Positions 25,862 to 36,668 of a stretch of DNA of 64,000 nt are shown piece after piece. Source of the stretch: an uncultured Pelagibacteraceae bacterium. GTDB lineage: Bacteria > Pseudomonadota > Alphaproteobacteria > Pelagibacterales > Pelagibacteraceae. The notes beneath the pieces are model-generated. The model did no database searches. It was not told the DNA's origin and saw nothing but the letters and a program-made list of their open reading frames with translations. Numbering within the stretch: position 1 is the first letter of the stretch; the number at the start of each line of letters is the position of its first letter. The position numbers were made by a program, and so were the translations under genes. The DNA lies in assembly GCA_902622805.1 (NCBI GenBank), contig CACNRG010000001.1, positions 25,285 to 89,284 of the forward strand. The letters run 5' to 3'.

Positions 25862-28528
25862 ATGGTGGATAAATCGTTAAATGAAATAAGAAGTACTTTC
25901 TTAAAATATTTTGAGAAAAACGATCATAAGATTGTTGAGTCTAGTAACTTAGTTCCAAATAATGATCCAACCTTAATGTTTGCAAATTCAGGAATGGTTC
26001 AGTTTAAAAATGTATTTACTGGTCTAGAAAAAAGAGACTATCAAAGGGCTACTACCTCACAAAAGTGTGTTAGAGCAGGTGGTAAACATAATGATTTAGA
26101 AAATGTTGGTTACACACCAAGACACCATACTTTCTTTGAAATGTTGGGAAACTTTTCTTTTGGAGATTATTTTAAAGAAAGAGGAATTGAACTTGCGTGG
26201 AATTTAATCACTAAAGATTTTGGTTTAGATAAAAATAGGCTTTATGTAACTGTTTTTCATGAAGATGATGAAGCTTTTAATTATTGGAAAAAAATAGCAG
26301 GTTTTAGTGATGATAGAATAATTAGGATTGCAACTTCAGATAACTTTTGGTCGATGGGTGAAACTGGTCCGTGTGGTCCTTGCTCAGAAATATTTTATGA
26401 TCATGGCGATCATTTAAAAGGTGGCTTACCAGGAACAAAAGATCAAGATGGAGATCGGTACATTGAAATTTGGAACTTGGTTTTTATGCAGTATGAGCAA
26501 TTATCAAAAGATAAAAGAATAGACTTACCAAAACCATCAGTTGATACAGGTATGGGATTAGAGAGAATTGCTGCTCTATTACAAGGGACCCACGATAATT
26601 ATCAAACTGATCATTTTAAGAAATTGATAAGATCAATATCTGAATCAACAAAAGTCAAACAAGAAGATAAGAATATATCAAGCTTTAGAGTAATTGCTGA
26701 TCACTTAAGAGCAAGCTCATTTCTTTTAGCAGAGGGTGTTTTGCCATCAAATGAGGGCCGTGGATATGTTTTGAGAAGAATTATGAGAAGGGGAATGAGA
26801 CATTCTCATTTATTGGGATCCAAAGAACCAATTTTTTACAAAATTTTTGAGTCTTTAAAAAATGAAATGTCCGAAAATTATCCAGAGCTTGAAAGATCCC
26901 AGTCTTTAATTAAAGAAACTTTAAGAATGGAAGAGGAAAAATTCTTAGTTTTACTTGATAGAGGTATAAAAATTTTAAATGACGAAATTTCAAAAATAGA
27001 TAAAGTTTTACCTGGTGATGTAGCATTTAAATTATATGACACCTATGGTTTTCCATTAGATCTTACAGAAGACATCTTAAAAAACAAATCATTGAAAGTT
27101 GATCATAAGAAATTTGATGAATTGATGATAAAAAGTAAAGAATTAGCAAAAAAAAATTGGAAAGGTTCTGGAGATAGTTCTGAAGCAGCAATCTGGTTCT
27201 CAATTAAAGATAAAATTGGTCCAACAGAATTTTTAGGTTATGAATCTAATCAGTCAGAGGGTGTCGTGTTAAATTTAATTAAGGATGATAAAGAAACAAA
27301 ATCCTTATCTTCTGGTGAAGAGGGAATGATCATTACCAATCAAACCCCGTTTTATGGAGAGTCAGGAGGACAACTTGGAGACAAAGGCACAATTGTTTCT
27401 GGTAATTCTGTTTTTGAAGTTGAAGATACACAAAAAAAACTTGGAGACTTATTTGTTCATTACGGATCTATAAAAACTGGAGAAATAAAAATTAATGATG
27501 TAGTAGAGATGAAAATAGATGTAAAGAGAAGAGATAATCTAAAAGCTTATCATTCTGCTACACACTTACTTCACGAGTCATTAAGAAGAACCTTAGGTAA
27601 ACATGTTATGCAAAAAGGGTCATTGGTTGCTCCAGACAGATTAAGATTTGACTTTAGTCATATGAAACCAATTACCAATGAAGAATTAGAGACCATCGAT
27701 AAGTTGGTTAATGAATATGTTTCAAATAGTTCTGAAGTAACAACAAGAATTATGACACCAAAAGCTGCTATAGAAAAAGGTGCGTTAGCTTTCTTTGGAG
27801 AAAAATATGGAGAAGAGGTTCGTGTGGTCTCAATGGGTAAGGAAAAAGAAGCATATTTTTCAACTGAGCTGTGCGGAGGAACACATGTTAAAAACACTGG
27901 TGATATTGGAAAATTTAAAACTATAAGCCAATCATCAATTGCTGCGGGTGTTAGAAGAGTTGAAGCTCTTAGAGATAAACAACTTGAGGATTTTATTAAG
28001 AATAGAGAAAAATTATCAAATTTATCTACCCAAAAAGATGAAGAAACAATTAAAGACTTGTCATCTCAAATTATTAAACTTGGAGGTAAACCAAACGTTG
28101 ATAACAATGATTTAAAAGAAATCATAAAAAATCTTTCGAAACAACTTGAACAACTTAATGTTAGTTTAGTTCTTCAAGACAAAACAAAAAACATTATAAA
28201 TGATGATAAGATAAATAATATAAAAGTTAGATTTCAAAAAGTACAAGATTTACCTCCAAAAGATTTAAGAAAATTAGTTGATATTGGAAAAAAGGAATTA
28301 GGTGATGGAATTGTAATTGTTTTTGCAAGTAGTGAGGGTAAAGTTAGTTTAGGTATTGGTGTTACAGAAAAGTTGATCGATAAATATGATGCTGTTAAAT
28401 TTGTAAAATTAGGTTCCAAAATCATTGGTGGAAAAGGTGGTGGAGGTAGAAAAGATTTCGCACAAGCTGGCGGACAAGATAAAGAAAAAATAGATGAGGC
28501 TTTTGAAAAAATTAAATCTTTAATTTAG
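25862..28528 (+). CDS. alaS: Alanyl-tRNA synthetase
   Basis: Charges tRNA-Ala and edits mischarged Ser/Gly. The 888-residue length gives all three domains: class II catalytic core ([18 protein letters not shown], the [19 protein letters not shown] motif 2 region and [12 protein letters not shown] motif 3), the editing domain with zinc ligands HSATHLLHE and [15 protein letters not shown], and the C-terminal oligomerisation/C-Ala domain ending in [16 protein letters not shown]. The gene has no good Shine-Dalgarno. Its last codons and stop lie in a terminator hairpin and overlap the end of convergent icd by 9 bp. Confidence 0.98.
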   Translation: MVDKSLNEIRSTFLKYFEKNDHKIVESSNLVPNNDPTLMFANSGMVQFKNVFTGLEKRDYQRATTSQKCVRAGGKHNDLENVGYTPRHHTFFEMLGNFSFGDYFKERGIELAWNLITKDFGLDKNRLYVTVFHEDDEAFNYWKKIAGFSDDRIIRIATSDNFWSMGETGPCGPCSEIFYDHGDHLKGGLPGTKDQDGDRYIEIWNLVFMQYEQLSKDKRIDLPKPSVDTGMGLERIAALLQGTHDNYQTDHFKKLIRSISESTKVKQEDKNISSFRVIADHLRASSFLLAEGVLPSNEGRGYVLRRIMRRGMRHSHLLGSKEPIFYKIFESLKNEMSENYPELERSQSLIKETLRMEEEKFLVLLDRGIKILNDEISKIDKVLPGDVAFKLYDTYGFPLDLTEDILKNKSLKVDHKKFDELMIKSKELAKKNWKGSGDSSEAAIWFSIKDKIGPTEFLGYESNQSEGVVLNLIKDDKETKSLSSGEEGMIITNQTPFYGESGGQLGDKGTIVSGNSVFEVEDTQKKLGDLFVHYGSIKTGEIKINDVVEMKIDVKRRDNLKAYHSATHLLHESLRRTLGKHVMQKGSLVAPDRLRFDFSHMKPITNEELETIDKLVNEYVSNSSEVTTRIMTPKAAIEKGALAFFGEKYGEEVRVVSMGKEKEAYFSTELCGGTHVKNTGDIGKFKTISQSSIAAGVRRVEALRDKQLEDFIKNREKLSNLSTQKDEETIKDLSSQIIKLGGKPNVDNNDLKEIIKNLSKQLEQLNVSLVLQDKTKNIINDDKINNIKVRFQKVQDLPPKDLRKLVDIGKKELGDGIVIVFASSEGKVSLGIGVTEKLIDKYDAVKFVKLGSKIIGGKGGGGRKDFAQAGGQDKEKIDEAFEKIKSLI

Positions 28529-28538
28529 TTTTTTTTTT
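28509..28538 (+). terminator. Intrinsic terminator inside the alaS/icd overlap
   Basis: A perfect 8-bp inverted repeat AAATTAAA-TC-TTTAATTT (28509-28526) is followed after AG by ten T's (28529-28538). The hairpin includes the alaS stop region and the last codons of convergent icd. The stem is A+T only, but the T-run is long. Confidence 0.6.
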
Positions 28539-29734
28539 AGATTTTTATCAATCACATCTAAGAATTGATTGGTTGTCAGATATTTACTTGAAGGTCCAAC
28601 TAATATTGCAAGATCTTTAGTCATGTAACCATTTTCAACACTTTCAATACAAACTTTTTCTATTGTATTTGTAAATTTTATTAGCTCATCATTACCATCA
28701 AGTTTACCTCTTTGTGCTAGACCTCTAGTCCAAGCAAAAATTGATGCAATAGGGTTTGTTGAAGTTTCTTTTCCTTGTTGGTGCATTCTATAATGTCTAG
28801 TTACAGTTCCATGAGCAGCCTCTGCTTCCATAGTTTTACCATCTGGAGTTAAAAGAGTACTAGTCATCAAACCTAGTGAGCCATAACCCTGTGCCATTGT
28901 ATCGGATTGGACATCTCCATCATAGTTTTTACATGCCCAAATATATTTACCGCTCCATTTCATTGCACATGCTACCATATCATCAATTAATCTGTGCTCA
29001 TAAGTAATATTATTTATTTTAAAATCTTTTTTGTACTCTTTCTCAAAAATTTCCTCAAAAATATCTTTAAACCTTCCATCATATTTTTTTAAAATTGTAT
29101 TTTTTGTAGATAAAAATACTGGCCATTTTTTAATCAAACCGTAGCTGAAACAAGATCTTGCAAAATCTTCAATTGATTTATCTAAATTATACATTGATAA
29201 AGCAATCCCTGGACCTGTAAAATTAAACACCTCATATTTGATTTCATCTTTTCCATCTTCAGATGTCCATTTTACTTCCATCTTTCCTTTTCCTGGAACT
29301 TTAAAATCAGTTGCTCTATATTGATCACCAAAAGCATGTCTTCCAATTACAACTGGATCTGTCCAAGAAGGAACAAGTTTTGGAATATTCTTACAAATTA
29401 TAGGTTCCCTAAATACTGTACCACCTATTATATTTCTAATTGTACCATTAGGAGATCTCCACATTTTTTTTAATTTAAATTCTTCAACCCTTGCCTCATC
29501 TGGGGTAATTGTTGCACATTTAATTCCAACACCTATTTTTTTAATTGCATTTGCTGAGTCTTTTGTGATTTGATCCTCAGTATTATCTCTACTTTTCATA
29601 CCTAAATCGTAATATTCAATGCCAAGATCTAAATAAGGTAAAATTAATTTCTTCTTTATAAAATCCCAAATTATTCTGGTCATTTCATCCCCATCTAACT
29701 CTACAATGGGGTTTTTTACGGTAATTTTGCTCAC
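28520..29734 (-). CDS. icd: NADP-dependent isocitrate dehydrogenase, eukaryote-like dimeric type
   Basis: Oxidatively decarboxylates isocitrate to 2-oxoglutarate in the TCA cycle. The 404-residue sequence starts [21 protein letters not shown] and shows the [15 protein letters not shown] substrate loop, the [12 protein letters not shown] helix and the [18 protein letters not shown] and [12 protein letters not shown] regions, typical of the cytosolic/mitochondrial-like type II NADP-IDH rather than the E. coli type. It is divergent from psd with 72 bp between the starts. With fumC and acnA, this is the third TCA-cycle gene in the window. Confidence 0.96.
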   Translation of the reverse strand: MSKITVKNPIVELDGDEMTRIIWDFIKKKLILPYLDLGIEYYDLGMKSRDNTEDQITKDSANAIKKIGVGIKCATITPDEARVEEFKLKKMWRSPNGTIRNIIGGTVFREPIICKNIPKLVPSWTDPVVIGRHAFGDQYRATDFKVPGKGKMEVKWTSEDGKDEIKYEVFNFTGPGIALSMYNLDKSIEDFARSCFSYGLIKKWPVFLSTKNTILKKYDGRFKDIFEEIFEKEYKKDFKINNITYEHRLIDDMVACAMKWSGKYIWACKNYDGDVQSDTMAQGYGSLGLMTSTLLTPDGKTMEAEAAHGTVTRHYRMHQQGKETSTNPIASIFAWTRGLAQRGKLDGNDELIKFTNTIEKVCIESVENGYMTKDLAILVGPSSKYLTTNQFLDVIDKNLKKKLN

Positions 29735-29806
29735 TTTATTTTATCTTAATAATTGAATTTCGTAATTTTATATACATATTAATGAAAAATTATCAAATAG
29801 AAGAAC

Positions 29807-30454
29807 ATGTTTAGTAAGATATTTCCAAAAATTCACGCTGAGGGATACAAGTTCCTAGTTATTGCCGGAATTATTACAATTGTATTTTATAGTTTTAGTA
29901 ATTTTTTAGGTTTAGTTGGTTTAGTTTTAACAATCTGGGTTTATTATTTTTTTAGAGATCCTGAGAGAGTAATTATTGATGATAATAATTATCTAGTTAG
30001 TCCTGCTGATGGAGAAATCATAAAAGTTGAAGAAGTTGATGGTCCAAAAGAGCTAGGTTTAGAAAATAAAAAATTTAATAAGATCAGTGTTTTTATGAAC
30101 GTATTTGATTGTCATGTAAATAGAACTCCATGTGCTGGAAAAATTGAAGAAATTTTATATAAGCCAGGAGCGTTTGTTAATGCTTCTCTTGATAAAGCAA
30201 GTGAAGATAATGAGAGAAATTATTTTAAAATAAAAGACACAGATAATAATGACATTATAGTTGTCCAAATAGCAGGTCTTGTAGCTAGAAGAATAGTCTG
30301 TGAGTCTAATAAAGATCAAGAGCTAAAACAAGGTGATAGAATCGGAATGATAAGATTTGGAAGTAGAGCAGATGTTTATTACGAAAACTACCAACCATTA
30401 GTAAAAGTAGGTCAAAAAGCTATTTCAGGTGAAACTCTATTAGCTAAAAAATAA
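29807..30454 (+). CDS. psd: Phosphatidylserine decarboxylase proenzyme (short alphaproteobacterial type)
   Basis: Makes phosphatidylethanolamine from phosphatidylserine. The 215-residue proenzyme has two N-terminal hydrophobic segments (residues 16-48), the conserved SPADGE motif near residue 65, the FMNVFDCHVNR segment, and the self-cleavage site Gly185-Ser186 in RFGSRADVY, where Ser becomes the pyruvoyl cofactor. It sits 1 bp before pssA, the previous step of the same pathway, so the two are cotranscribed. Confidence 0.95.
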   Translation: MFSKIFPKIHAEGYKFLVIAGIITIVFYSFSNFLGLVGLVLTIWVYYFFRDPERVIIDDNNYLVSPADGEIIKVEEVDGPKELGLENKKFNKISVFMNVFDCHVNRTPCAGKIEEILYKPGAFVNASLDKASEDNERNYFKIKDTDNNDIIVVQIAGLVARRIVCESNKDQELKQGDRIGMIRFGSRADVYYENYQPLVKVGQKAISGETLLAKK

Positions 30455-30455
30455 A

Positions 30456-31259
30456 ATGGAACAACCCAAAAATAATTTAAAGATTGTTGCAGACAAAAAA
30501 AGAGCAAGAATGATTTTACCAAATATGCTTACACTAATAGGGGTTTGTATTGGTTTAACATCAATACGATTTGCTTTAGATGGTAGGTTTGAACTTGCAA
30601 TTATAGCAATTCTTTTTGCTGCTTTAATTGATGGTCTTGATGGAAGAATAGCCAGATTAATTAGAGGGACTTCTAAAGTTGGAAAAGAACTAGACTCTCT
30701 TACTGATATGATAAGTTTTGGGGTAGCACCAGCATTTATTATGTATTTTTGGAAACTTAATGCTTTAGGAAGATTTGGATGGTTACTTTGTTTAGTGTAT
30801 GTAATTTGTGTTGCATTACGTTTAGCAAGATTCAATATAAATTCAAATCAAGAACCTTCGTGGAGGGATAATTTTTTTGAAGGAGTTCCATCACCAGCTG
30901 GAGGAATTTTAGTTTTAATACCTTTGATAATTAGTTTAAGCGGTTTTAATTTTGTTCCATTAAATTATGATTTAATAACAACAATTTTTTTTATCGCGAC
31001 TTCTTTTTTACTAATTAGTAAATTTCCAAGCTATTCATTTAAAAAAATAGTGATTCCTAGAAAGACAACAATATTTCTTTTATTTGGAATAGTTTTATTT
31101 TTTGGCTTATTATTAATTTATACCTTTAACGTGATTGCAATTAGTGCTGCAATTTATGTTCTTTTATTACCAATAAGCTTTTTCCATTTTCAAAAAATTA
31201 AAAAACAACATGAAAATGACAAAATTCAAGACGATGATGACCTTGAAGACGTACTTTAA
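30456..31259 (+). CDS. pssA: CDP-diacylglycerol-serine O-phosphatidyltransferase
   Basis: Makes phosphatidylserine from CDP-diacylglycerol and L-serine, feeding Psd. The 267-residue membrane protein has about seven to eight helices and the CDP-alcohol phosphatidyltransferase motif DG(x2)-G-x2-AR-x8-G-x3-D-x3-D, here from DGLDGRIARL to ELDSLTD (about residues 69-94). The C-terminus is a cytoplasmic acidic tail. It is the membrane (PssA-II) type, as in Bacillus and alphaproteobacteria. Its stop shares one base with the start of the glycosyltransferase gene downstream. Confidence 0.94.
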   Translation: MEQPKNNLKIVADKKRARMILPNMLTLIGVCIGLTSIRFALDGRFELAIIAILFAALIDGLDGRIARLIRGTSKVGKELDSLTDMISFGVAPAFIMYFWKLNALGRFGWLLCLVYVICVALRLARFNINSNQEPSWRDNFFEGVPSPAGGILVLIPLIISLSGFNFVPLNYDLITTIFFIATSFLLISKFPSYSFKKIVIPRKTTIFLLFGIVLFFGLLLIYTFNVIAISAAIYVLLLPISFFHFQKIKKQHENDKIQDDDDLEDVL

Positions 31260-32170
31260 TGAAAAAAAATGTAATCGTTTCTTTAGCCGATGCTAATTAT
31301 TTTCCTTTACTAGATGAACTAGTTGATTCAATTAAAAGATTTAAACAAAGTGAAAGTGTTTCCATCTGTATTTTGGATGCAGGATTAAAACAAGATCAGA
31401 AAGATAGTTTATCAAAAAAAGTTGATGAAATTAAAAACGCTGAATGGGATATTGAAGTGCCTAGTTATAAAGTTAAGGGAAAAGAGTGGTTGAAAAGTCA
31501 AGTCTCAAGAGCTTTTTTACCTAAATATTTTCCTAACTATGAAAAATATCTGTGGATTGATTGTGATGCATGGGTAAATGATTGGAATTGTATAGATCTA
31601 TATTTTAAGGCTTGTGATGATGGGAAGCTTGGAATTACCCAAACAATTGGTCCTGGATATAAAATCACTTCAAAAGTAAATTGGCTTTTTGGAAAGCTGG
31701 CGTTAATTAAATCTCAAAATTTTAAACATGCTGTAAAATCTAAAATTGGTTATGCTGATGCTAGGAAATTAGCTTTTGCACCACATATCAATATTGGAGT
31801 TTTTTCATTAGAAAAAGACTCCAAAGGATGGGGTACTTGGCAAAATAATCTATCGAAAACTTTAAAAGCAGGTAATATTTTTGGATCTGAAGGTTTAGCT
31901 ATTAATATGTCTGTTTATATTGATAATTTAGAGACAGAATTTCTTCCCTTAAATTGCAATTGGATCACAAGTAATTTACTTCCAAAATATGATCAAAAAC
32001 AAAATACGTTTGTTGAACCATACTTACCAAATTATAAAATTGGCATCATGCATCTTGCAGCAGGTATTTGGAAAGATGGTAACGATATGCGAGTTGATAA
32101 AAGTGTCAAAATTGAATTAGAGACCTTAGACAAAAATAAAATACTAAAAAGTTTAAGATACAATACTTAA
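31259..32170 (+). CDS. GT-A fold glycosyltransferase (GT8-like), uncharacterised
   Basis: A 303-residue cytoplasmic protein with a nucleotide-sugar transferase layout: an N-terminal strand (KKNVIVSLADANYFPLLDEL), a metal-binding DxD motif in YLWIDCDAWVND near residue 100, and a C-terminal GIMHLAAGIWKD segment similar to the last acidic/His motif of GT8-type enzymes. The donor and acceptor are unknown. Its place directly behind the phospholipid genes psd-pssA could mean glycosylation of a lipid, for example glycolipids that replace phospholipids when phosphate is scarce, but this is speculation from context. Confidence 0.65.
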   Translation: MKKNVIVSLADANYFPLLDELVDSIKRFKQSESVSICILDAGLKQDQKDSLSKKVDEIKNAEWDIEVPSYKVKGKEWLKSQVSRAFLPKYFPNYEKYLWIDCDAWVNDWNCIDLYFKACDDGKLGITQTIGPGYKITSKVNWLFGKLALIKSQNFKHAVKSKIGYADARKLAFAPHINIGVFSLEKDSKGWGTWQNNLSKTLKAGNIFGSEGLAINMSVYIDNLETEFLPLNCNWITSNLLPKYDQKQNTFVEPYLPNYKIGIMHLAAGIWKDGNDMRVDKSVKIELETLDKNKILKSLRYNT

Positions 32171-32782
32171 TTGAAAAAAAATAAAATTTCAAAAAATTGG
32201 GTAAATAAACAAAGACGGGACACTTATGTACGTCAATCAAAGGTTGATGGTTATAGAGCTAGGTCGGCTTATAAGCTTAAAGAAATAGATGAAAAATTTA
32301 GAATATTTAAAAATGGAATGTCAGTGATTGACATTGGAGCAGCTCCTGGTAGTTGGTCACAATATGTTGCTAAAGTAGTTAAGAGTGTAAAGATAATCTC
32401 TGTTGATTTAAAAGAAATGGAAGATATACAAAATACTCTACAAATTAAGGGTGATTTTACTTTGATTGACACTCAGAACCAGATAAAAAATTATCTTAAA
32501 AAAAAACCTGATGTAGTCATGTCTGATATGGCTGTAAACACAACTGGGATTAAAAATATTGACTCAATTCAAACTGGTGAATTGTGCAAAGAGGCTATGG
32601 TTTTTTCAAAAGATGTGATTTCAGAAAAGGGTTTTTTTATCTCAAAAATATTCATGGGTAGTACTTTCAATGAAATTGTCGCACTAGGGAAAAAAATTTT
32701 TAAAGAAGTTAGGGTTTTTAAACCTAAATCAAGTAGAAAAGATTCTAAAGAAAGTTTTATAATTTGTAAAAATCTTAGATAG
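32171..32782 (+). CDS. rlmE: 23S rRNA (U2552-2'-O) methyltransferase RlmE (FtsJ/RrmJ)
   Basis: A 203-residue SAM-dependent 2'-O-methyltransferase acting late in 50S assembly. It starts with a TTG directly after the upstream stop. The basic N-terminus continues with RSAYKLKEIDEKF, then the SAM-binding motif VIDIGAAPGSWSQYV, the DMAVNTTG motif with the catalytic aspartate, and FISKIFMG carrying the catalytic lysine. The final acidic residue of the K-D-K-E tetrad is in DSKESFIIC. Length and order of motifs are as in the E. coli enzyme. Confidence 0.94.
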   Translation: MKKNKISKNWVNKQRRDTYVRQSKVDGYRARSAYKLKEIDEKFRIFKNGMSVIDIGAAPGSWSQYVAKVVKSVKIISVDLKEMEDIQNTLQIKGDFTLIDTQNQIKNYLKKKPDVVMSDMAVNTTGIKNIDSIQTGELCKEAMVFSKDVISEKGFFISKIFMGSTFNEIVALGKKIFKEVRVFKPKSSRKDSKESFIICKNLR

Positions 32783-32813
32783 CTTCTTTTAATTTAAGAG
32801 GAATCGTATATAA

Positions 32814-33896
32814 ATGATTATGGTTCCTATAAAAGAAGCACTTACCTTTGATGATGTCACACTAGCCCCAAGGTATTCAGAAATTTTACCATCAGATGTT
32901 GATACAAGCATCAAATTAACTGAAAATCTTAAATTGAAAATTCCGTTATTATCATCGGCAATGGACACTGTCACTGAAAGTAAAATGGCAATTGCTATAG
33001 CTAAAGCAGGTGGTATTGGAGTAATTCATAGAAACTTGAATATTAAAAATCAAATAAAAGAAATTCAAAAAGTTAAAAAAAAAGGATTATTAGTTGGAGC
33101 AGCAGTAGGAGCAGGTCCTAAAGAATTTGATAGAGCTAAAAAAATTCTTAGAGAAGAAATTGATTTGATAGTTGTTGATACTGCTCATGGTCATACAAAA
33201 AAAGTTTCTGAAATTATTAAACTTATAAAAAAAATTAAAACTAAAAGGACTGCTTTATGTGCAGGTAATATAGCAACACCAGAAGCTGCCAAATTCCTAT
33301 TAAAATTAGGTGTAGATATTATAAAAGTAGGTATTGGACCTGGTTCGATTTGTACAACTCGACTAGTTGCTGGAATAGGAGTACCACAATTAAGCGCAAT
33401 TCTTTCTGTTAGAAATGGAATTAGAAATAAAAAAGTAAAAATTATTTCAGACGGAGGAATAAAATATTCTGGAGATTTGGCAAAGGCTTTTGCAGCAGGC
33501 GCTGATGCTGTAATGATAGGATCATTATTTGCAGGAACAGATGAAACTCCAGGAAAATTAATTAAAAGAAATGGTAAATATTTTAAAAGTTTTAGAGGAA
33601 TGGGTTCAGTTGGTGCGATGAATAAGGGCTCTGCTGATAGATATTTTCAATCAAAACAAAAAAATATATCAAAATATGTCCCAGAAGGTGTTGAAGGATT
33701 TGCAAAATACAAAGGCGACGTCGCCAGTATAATTTATAAATTAATAGGTGGTTTAAGATCTTCGATGGGTTACCTTGGATCAAAACAAATAAAATATCTA
33801 AGAAACAAACCAAAATTTGTAAAAATTACTAAGGCTGGTTTTTATGAAAGTATGGTTCATAATGTAGATATAGTAAAAAGTGATACAAAATATTAA
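32814..33896 (+). CDS. guaB: IMP dehydrogenase lacking the CBS (Bateman) domains
   Basis: Oxidises IMP to XMP, the first committed step to GMP. The barrel motifs are intact: TFDDVTLAPRYSEI at the start, the catalytic loop GIGPGSICTTR with Cys180, MGSVGAMNKGS, and the RYFQ/VPEGVEG flap. The protein has 360 residues, not the usual 480-500. At about residue 88 (after QKVKKKG) the sequence passes straight to LLVGAAVG, exactly where the two CBS domains are normally inserted. ATP/GTP allosteric control through that domain is therefore lost. It is the start of a guaB-TPR-guaA-panB operon; the stop overlaps the next start by 1 bp. Confidence 0.94.
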   Translation: MIMVPIKEALTFDDVTLAPRYSEILPSDVDTSIKLTENLKLKIPLLSSAMDTVTESKMAIAIAKAGGIGVIHRNLNIKNQIKEIQKVKKKGLLVGAAVGAGPKEFDRAKKILREEIDLIVVDTAHGHTKKVSEIIKLIKKIKTKRTALCAGNIATPEAAKFLLKLGVDIIKVGIGPGSICTTRLVAGIGVPQLSAILSVRNGIRNKKVKIISDGGIKYSGDLAKAFAAGADAVMIGSLFAGTDETPGKLIKRNGKYFKSFRGMGSVGAMNKGSADRYFQSKQKNISKYVPEGVEGFAKYKGDVASIIYKLIGGLRSSMGYLGSKQIKYLRNKPKFVKITKAGFYESMVHNVDIVKSDTKY

Positions 33897-34333
33897 TGAC
33901 TAAATTTTACAAAATATTATTTTTTTCAATTTATTTATTTAGTTTTTCTAATGTTGTATTAGCAAAAGAAAATTTTTTTAACGAAGGAGTAAAGTTGTTT
34001 GAGGAAAAAAAATATGATGATGCAAAATTTTTACTTGAAAGAAGTATAGTATTTGACCCTAAGCATGCTAATTCATATTTATATTTAGCAAAAATTTATA
34101 AAGAAAAAGAAAATCAAAAAAAAGAGGAAAAAAATTTAGAAACTGCATTATTGATAGATCCTGTGAATGAGGAAGCAATTTTGATGTTAATGCAAATAGG
34201 TATCAAAAAAACTAATTACTCTAAAGTTAAAGAATTATCTGAGAGGTTTAAAAAAATTTGCAAAAATTTATGTAATGAAAATAAAAAAATTTTACAAGAT
34301 TTAAAGAATTTAGAACCAAAAAATGAATCTTGA
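33896..34333 (+). CDS. Small periplasmic TPR protein
   Basis: A 145-residue protein with a signal peptide (cleavage after about residue 23, VVLAKE) and two to three tetratricopeptide repeats, e.g. [20 protein letters not shown] and [17 protein letters not shown]. TPRs mediate protein contacts; a periplasmic scaffold role is likely but no partner is named by the sequence. It overlaps guaA by 11 bp and guaB by 1 bp, so it is embedded in the purine operon without an obvious functional link. Confidence 0.75.
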   Translation: MTKFYKILFFSIYLFSFSNVVLAKENFFNEGVKLFEEKKYDDAKFLLERSIVFDPKHANSYLYLAKIYKEKENQKKEEKNLETALLIDPVNEEAILMLMQIGIKKTNYSKVKELSERFKKICKNLCNENKKILQDLKNLEPKNES

Positions 34334-35882
34334 TTTAAATTTAAACAAGATCTTAATTATTGATTTTGGTTCTCAATTTACTCAATTAATTGTCAGAAGA
34401 GTCAGAGAATTAGGAGTTTATTCAGAATTAGTTAGCCATAAAAAAATAAAAAGTTCTCAAATTAAATCTAACACTAAAGGAATAATCTTGTCAGGAGGAC
34501 CTTTAAATGTTTATCAGCTAAATAATAATTTATTTGATAATACAATTTTAAAACTAAATATACCAATCTTAGGAATATGTTTTGGTCATCAAATTTTATC
34601 AAAATTTAATGGTGGTAAAGTTAAACAATCAAGACATAGAGAGTTTGGTTTAGCGAATATATATAAAAAGAATGATAGTTTATTAACTAAAAATTTTTTT
34701 AATAAAAAAGAAAAAAAAGTTTGGATGAGCCATGCAGATCAAGTTTACAAGTTACCAAAAAAATTTAAGGTTATTGGATCGAGTACAAATTCGAAATACG
34801 CAATAGTTGAAAACATAGAAAAAAAATTTTTTGGTGTTCAATTTCATCCGGAGGTAACCCATACTGAAAATGGAAAAACAATAATTAGTAATTTTATTTT
34901 TAATATTTGTAAAATTAAAAAAAATTGGTCCTCTAAAGACCAAAAAGAAAAATTAATTAAAGAGGTAAAAAAACAAATAGGAAATAATAAAGTCATTTGT
35001 GCACTTTCGGGAGGAGTAGATAGCAGCGTAGTTGCTCAACTTTTAAATAAGGCAATAGGAAAAAAACTCTATTGTATATTTGTTAATACAGGACTTTTGA
35101 GAAAAAATGAAGAAAATCAAGTTGTAAAAACTTTTAAAAAAAGACTTAAGATTAATCTTATTTATATTAATGCAGAAAAAGAATTTTTGAAAAAATTAAA
35201 AAATGTTTCAGATCCAGAAAAAAAAAGAAAGATAATTGGAAATCTATTTATAAAAATTTTTGAAAGATATGCAAAAAAAATCAAAAATGTAAAATTTTTA
35301 GCTCAAGGGACTCTGTATCCTGACTTAATTGAGAGTAGATCAGTAACTGGAAGCCAAACATCAAAAATTAAATCTCATCATAATGTTGGTGGACTTCCAA
35401 AACGAATGAACTTAAAATTAATTGAACCATTAAAGTTTTTGTTTAAAGATGAAGTGAGAAAACTTGGTTTAGAACTAAATCTCAATAAAGAAATTATCTC
35501 ACGACACCCTTTTCCAGGGCCTGGTTTGGCGATAAGAATGCCAGGAATTATTACTTCTGAAAAAATTAAGATTTTAAAAGAAGCAGATCATTATTTTATT
35601 AAAGCATTAAAAGATCATGATCTTTATAACAAGATTTGGCAAGCTTATGCTGCTCTACTTCCTGTAAAAACTGTTGGAGTGATGGGTGATAACAGAACTT
35701 ATGAATATTTATGTTTATTGAGAGCAATTACTTCTGAAGACGGTATGACAGCAGATTTTTTTGAATTTAAAAAATCATTTTCTCAAATGATTTCAAACAA
35801 AATTGTAAATAGTATTAGAGGAATTAATAGAGTAGTCTATGATATTACATCAAAACCTCCAAGTACTATTGAATTAGAATAA
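34323..35882 (+). CDS. guaA: GMP synthase (glutamine-hydrolysing)
   Basis: Converts XMP to GMP with ATP and glutamine. All domains are present in 519 residues: the class I glutaminase with nucleophile Cys in GICFGHQIL and the HPEVTHTE triad part, the PP-loop ATPase motif [14 protein letters not shown], and the C-terminal dimerisation domain with [13 protein letters not shown] and the terminal [10 protein letters not shown]. It directly follows guaB in function, and the genes are separated only by the TPR gene. panB starts 1 bp after the stop. Confidence 0.97.
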   Translation: MNLDLNLNKILIIDFGSQFTQLIVRRVRELGVYSELVSHKKIKSSQIKSNTKGIILSGGPLNVYQLNNNLFDNTILKLNIPILGICFGHQILSKFNGGKVKQSRHREFGLANIYKKNDSLLTKNFFNKKEKKVWMSHADQVYKLPKKFKVIGSSTNSKYAIVENIEKKFFGVQFHPEVTHTENGKTIISNFIFNICKIKKNWSSKDQKEKLIKEVKKQIGNNKVICALSGGVDSSVVAQLLNKAIGKKLYCIFVNTGLLRKNEENQVVKTFKKRLKINLIYINAEKEFLKKLKNVSDPEKKRKIIGNLFIKIFERYAKKIKNVKFLAQGTLYPDLIESRSVTGSQTSKIKSHHNVGGLPKRMNLKLIEPLKFLFKDEVRKLGLELNLNKEIISRHPFPGPGLAIRMPGIITSEKIKILKEADHYFIKALKDHDLYNKIWQAYAALLPVKTVGVMGDNRTYEYLCLLRAITSEDGMTADFFEFKKSFSQMISNKIVNSIRGINRVVYDITSKPPSTIELE

Positions 35883-35883
35883 A

Positions 35884-36663
35884 ATGAGTAAAAAATTCAA
35901 AAAGTTTTTCAACAAAAAGAATAGACAAAAGGTTGTATGTCTTACTGCGTATTCAAAAAATATAGCATCGATTTTAGATAAACATTGTGATCTAGTTTTA
36001 GTAGGAGACTCGCTTGGTTCAGTTCTTTATGATTATAAATCTACAAAAGAAGTAACTTTAGATACAATGATTAATCATTCAAAAAGTGTGAGGATCGGTG
36101 TAAAGAAATCATTGATGGTTGTTGATATGCCATACAATACATATCGAAATTCAAAAGAGGCTTTAAAGAACGCACGTTTGGTGATGAATAAAACTAAATG
36201 TGATGCTGTTAAATTAGAAGGAGGAAAAAAAATTGTTCCTATTGTCAAGTCTCTAGTCAAAAATAAAATACCTGTTATGGGGCATTTAGGTATTTTACCC
36301 CAAACAGAAAAAAAATTTACCTATAAAGGTAAATTACTAGCGGAAAGAAATAGAATTTTAAAAGATGCTAAACTATTAGAAGAGGCGGGAATTTTTTCTG
36401 TAGTATTAGAATGTATTGAGACTAAACTAGCAAAAAAAATTACCGATCAATTAAATATTATAACTGTTGGTATTGGTTCCTCTGCAAATTGTGATGGACA
36501 AGTTTTAGTAATTGATGACTTAATTGGATTAAGTCAAAGCAAATTTAGATTTGTGAAGAAATACGTAAATGTAAATCAAATGATTAATTTGGCAGTTAAA
36601 AAATATAAATCTGAAGTTTTAAAAAAAGAATTCCCTAAAGCTAAACACTCTTTTAAAAATTAA
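35884..36663 (+). CDS. panB: 3-methyl-2-oxobutanoate hydroxymethyltransferase
   Basis: The first step of pantothenate synthesis: transfers a C1 unit from methylene-THF to ketoisovalerate. The 259-residue barrel shows the family segments CLTAYSKNIASILDKHCD, VGDSLGSVLYDY, VDMPYNTYR, AVKLEGG, VMGHLGILPQ and the IGIGSSANCDGQVLVI metal/substrate loop. No panC, panD or panE is in the window, so whether the pathway is complete cannot be judged here. It is the last gene of the guaB-guaA run and converges on the aldehyde dehydrogenase with 5 bp between the ends. Confidence 0.94.
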   Translation: MSKKFKKFFNKKNRQKVVCLTAYSKNIASILDKHCDLVLVGDSLGSVLYDYKSTKEVTLDTMINHSKSVRIGVKKSLMVVDMPYNTYRNSKEALKNARLVMNKTKCDAVKLEGGKKIVPIVKSLVKNKIPVMGHLGILPQTEKKFTYKGKLLAERNRILKDAKLLEEAGIFSVVLECIETKLAKKITDQLNIITVGIGSSANCDGQVLVIDDLIGLSQSKFRFVKKYVNVNQMINLAVKKYKSEVLKKEFPKAKHSFKN

Positions 36664-36668
36664 TCAAA

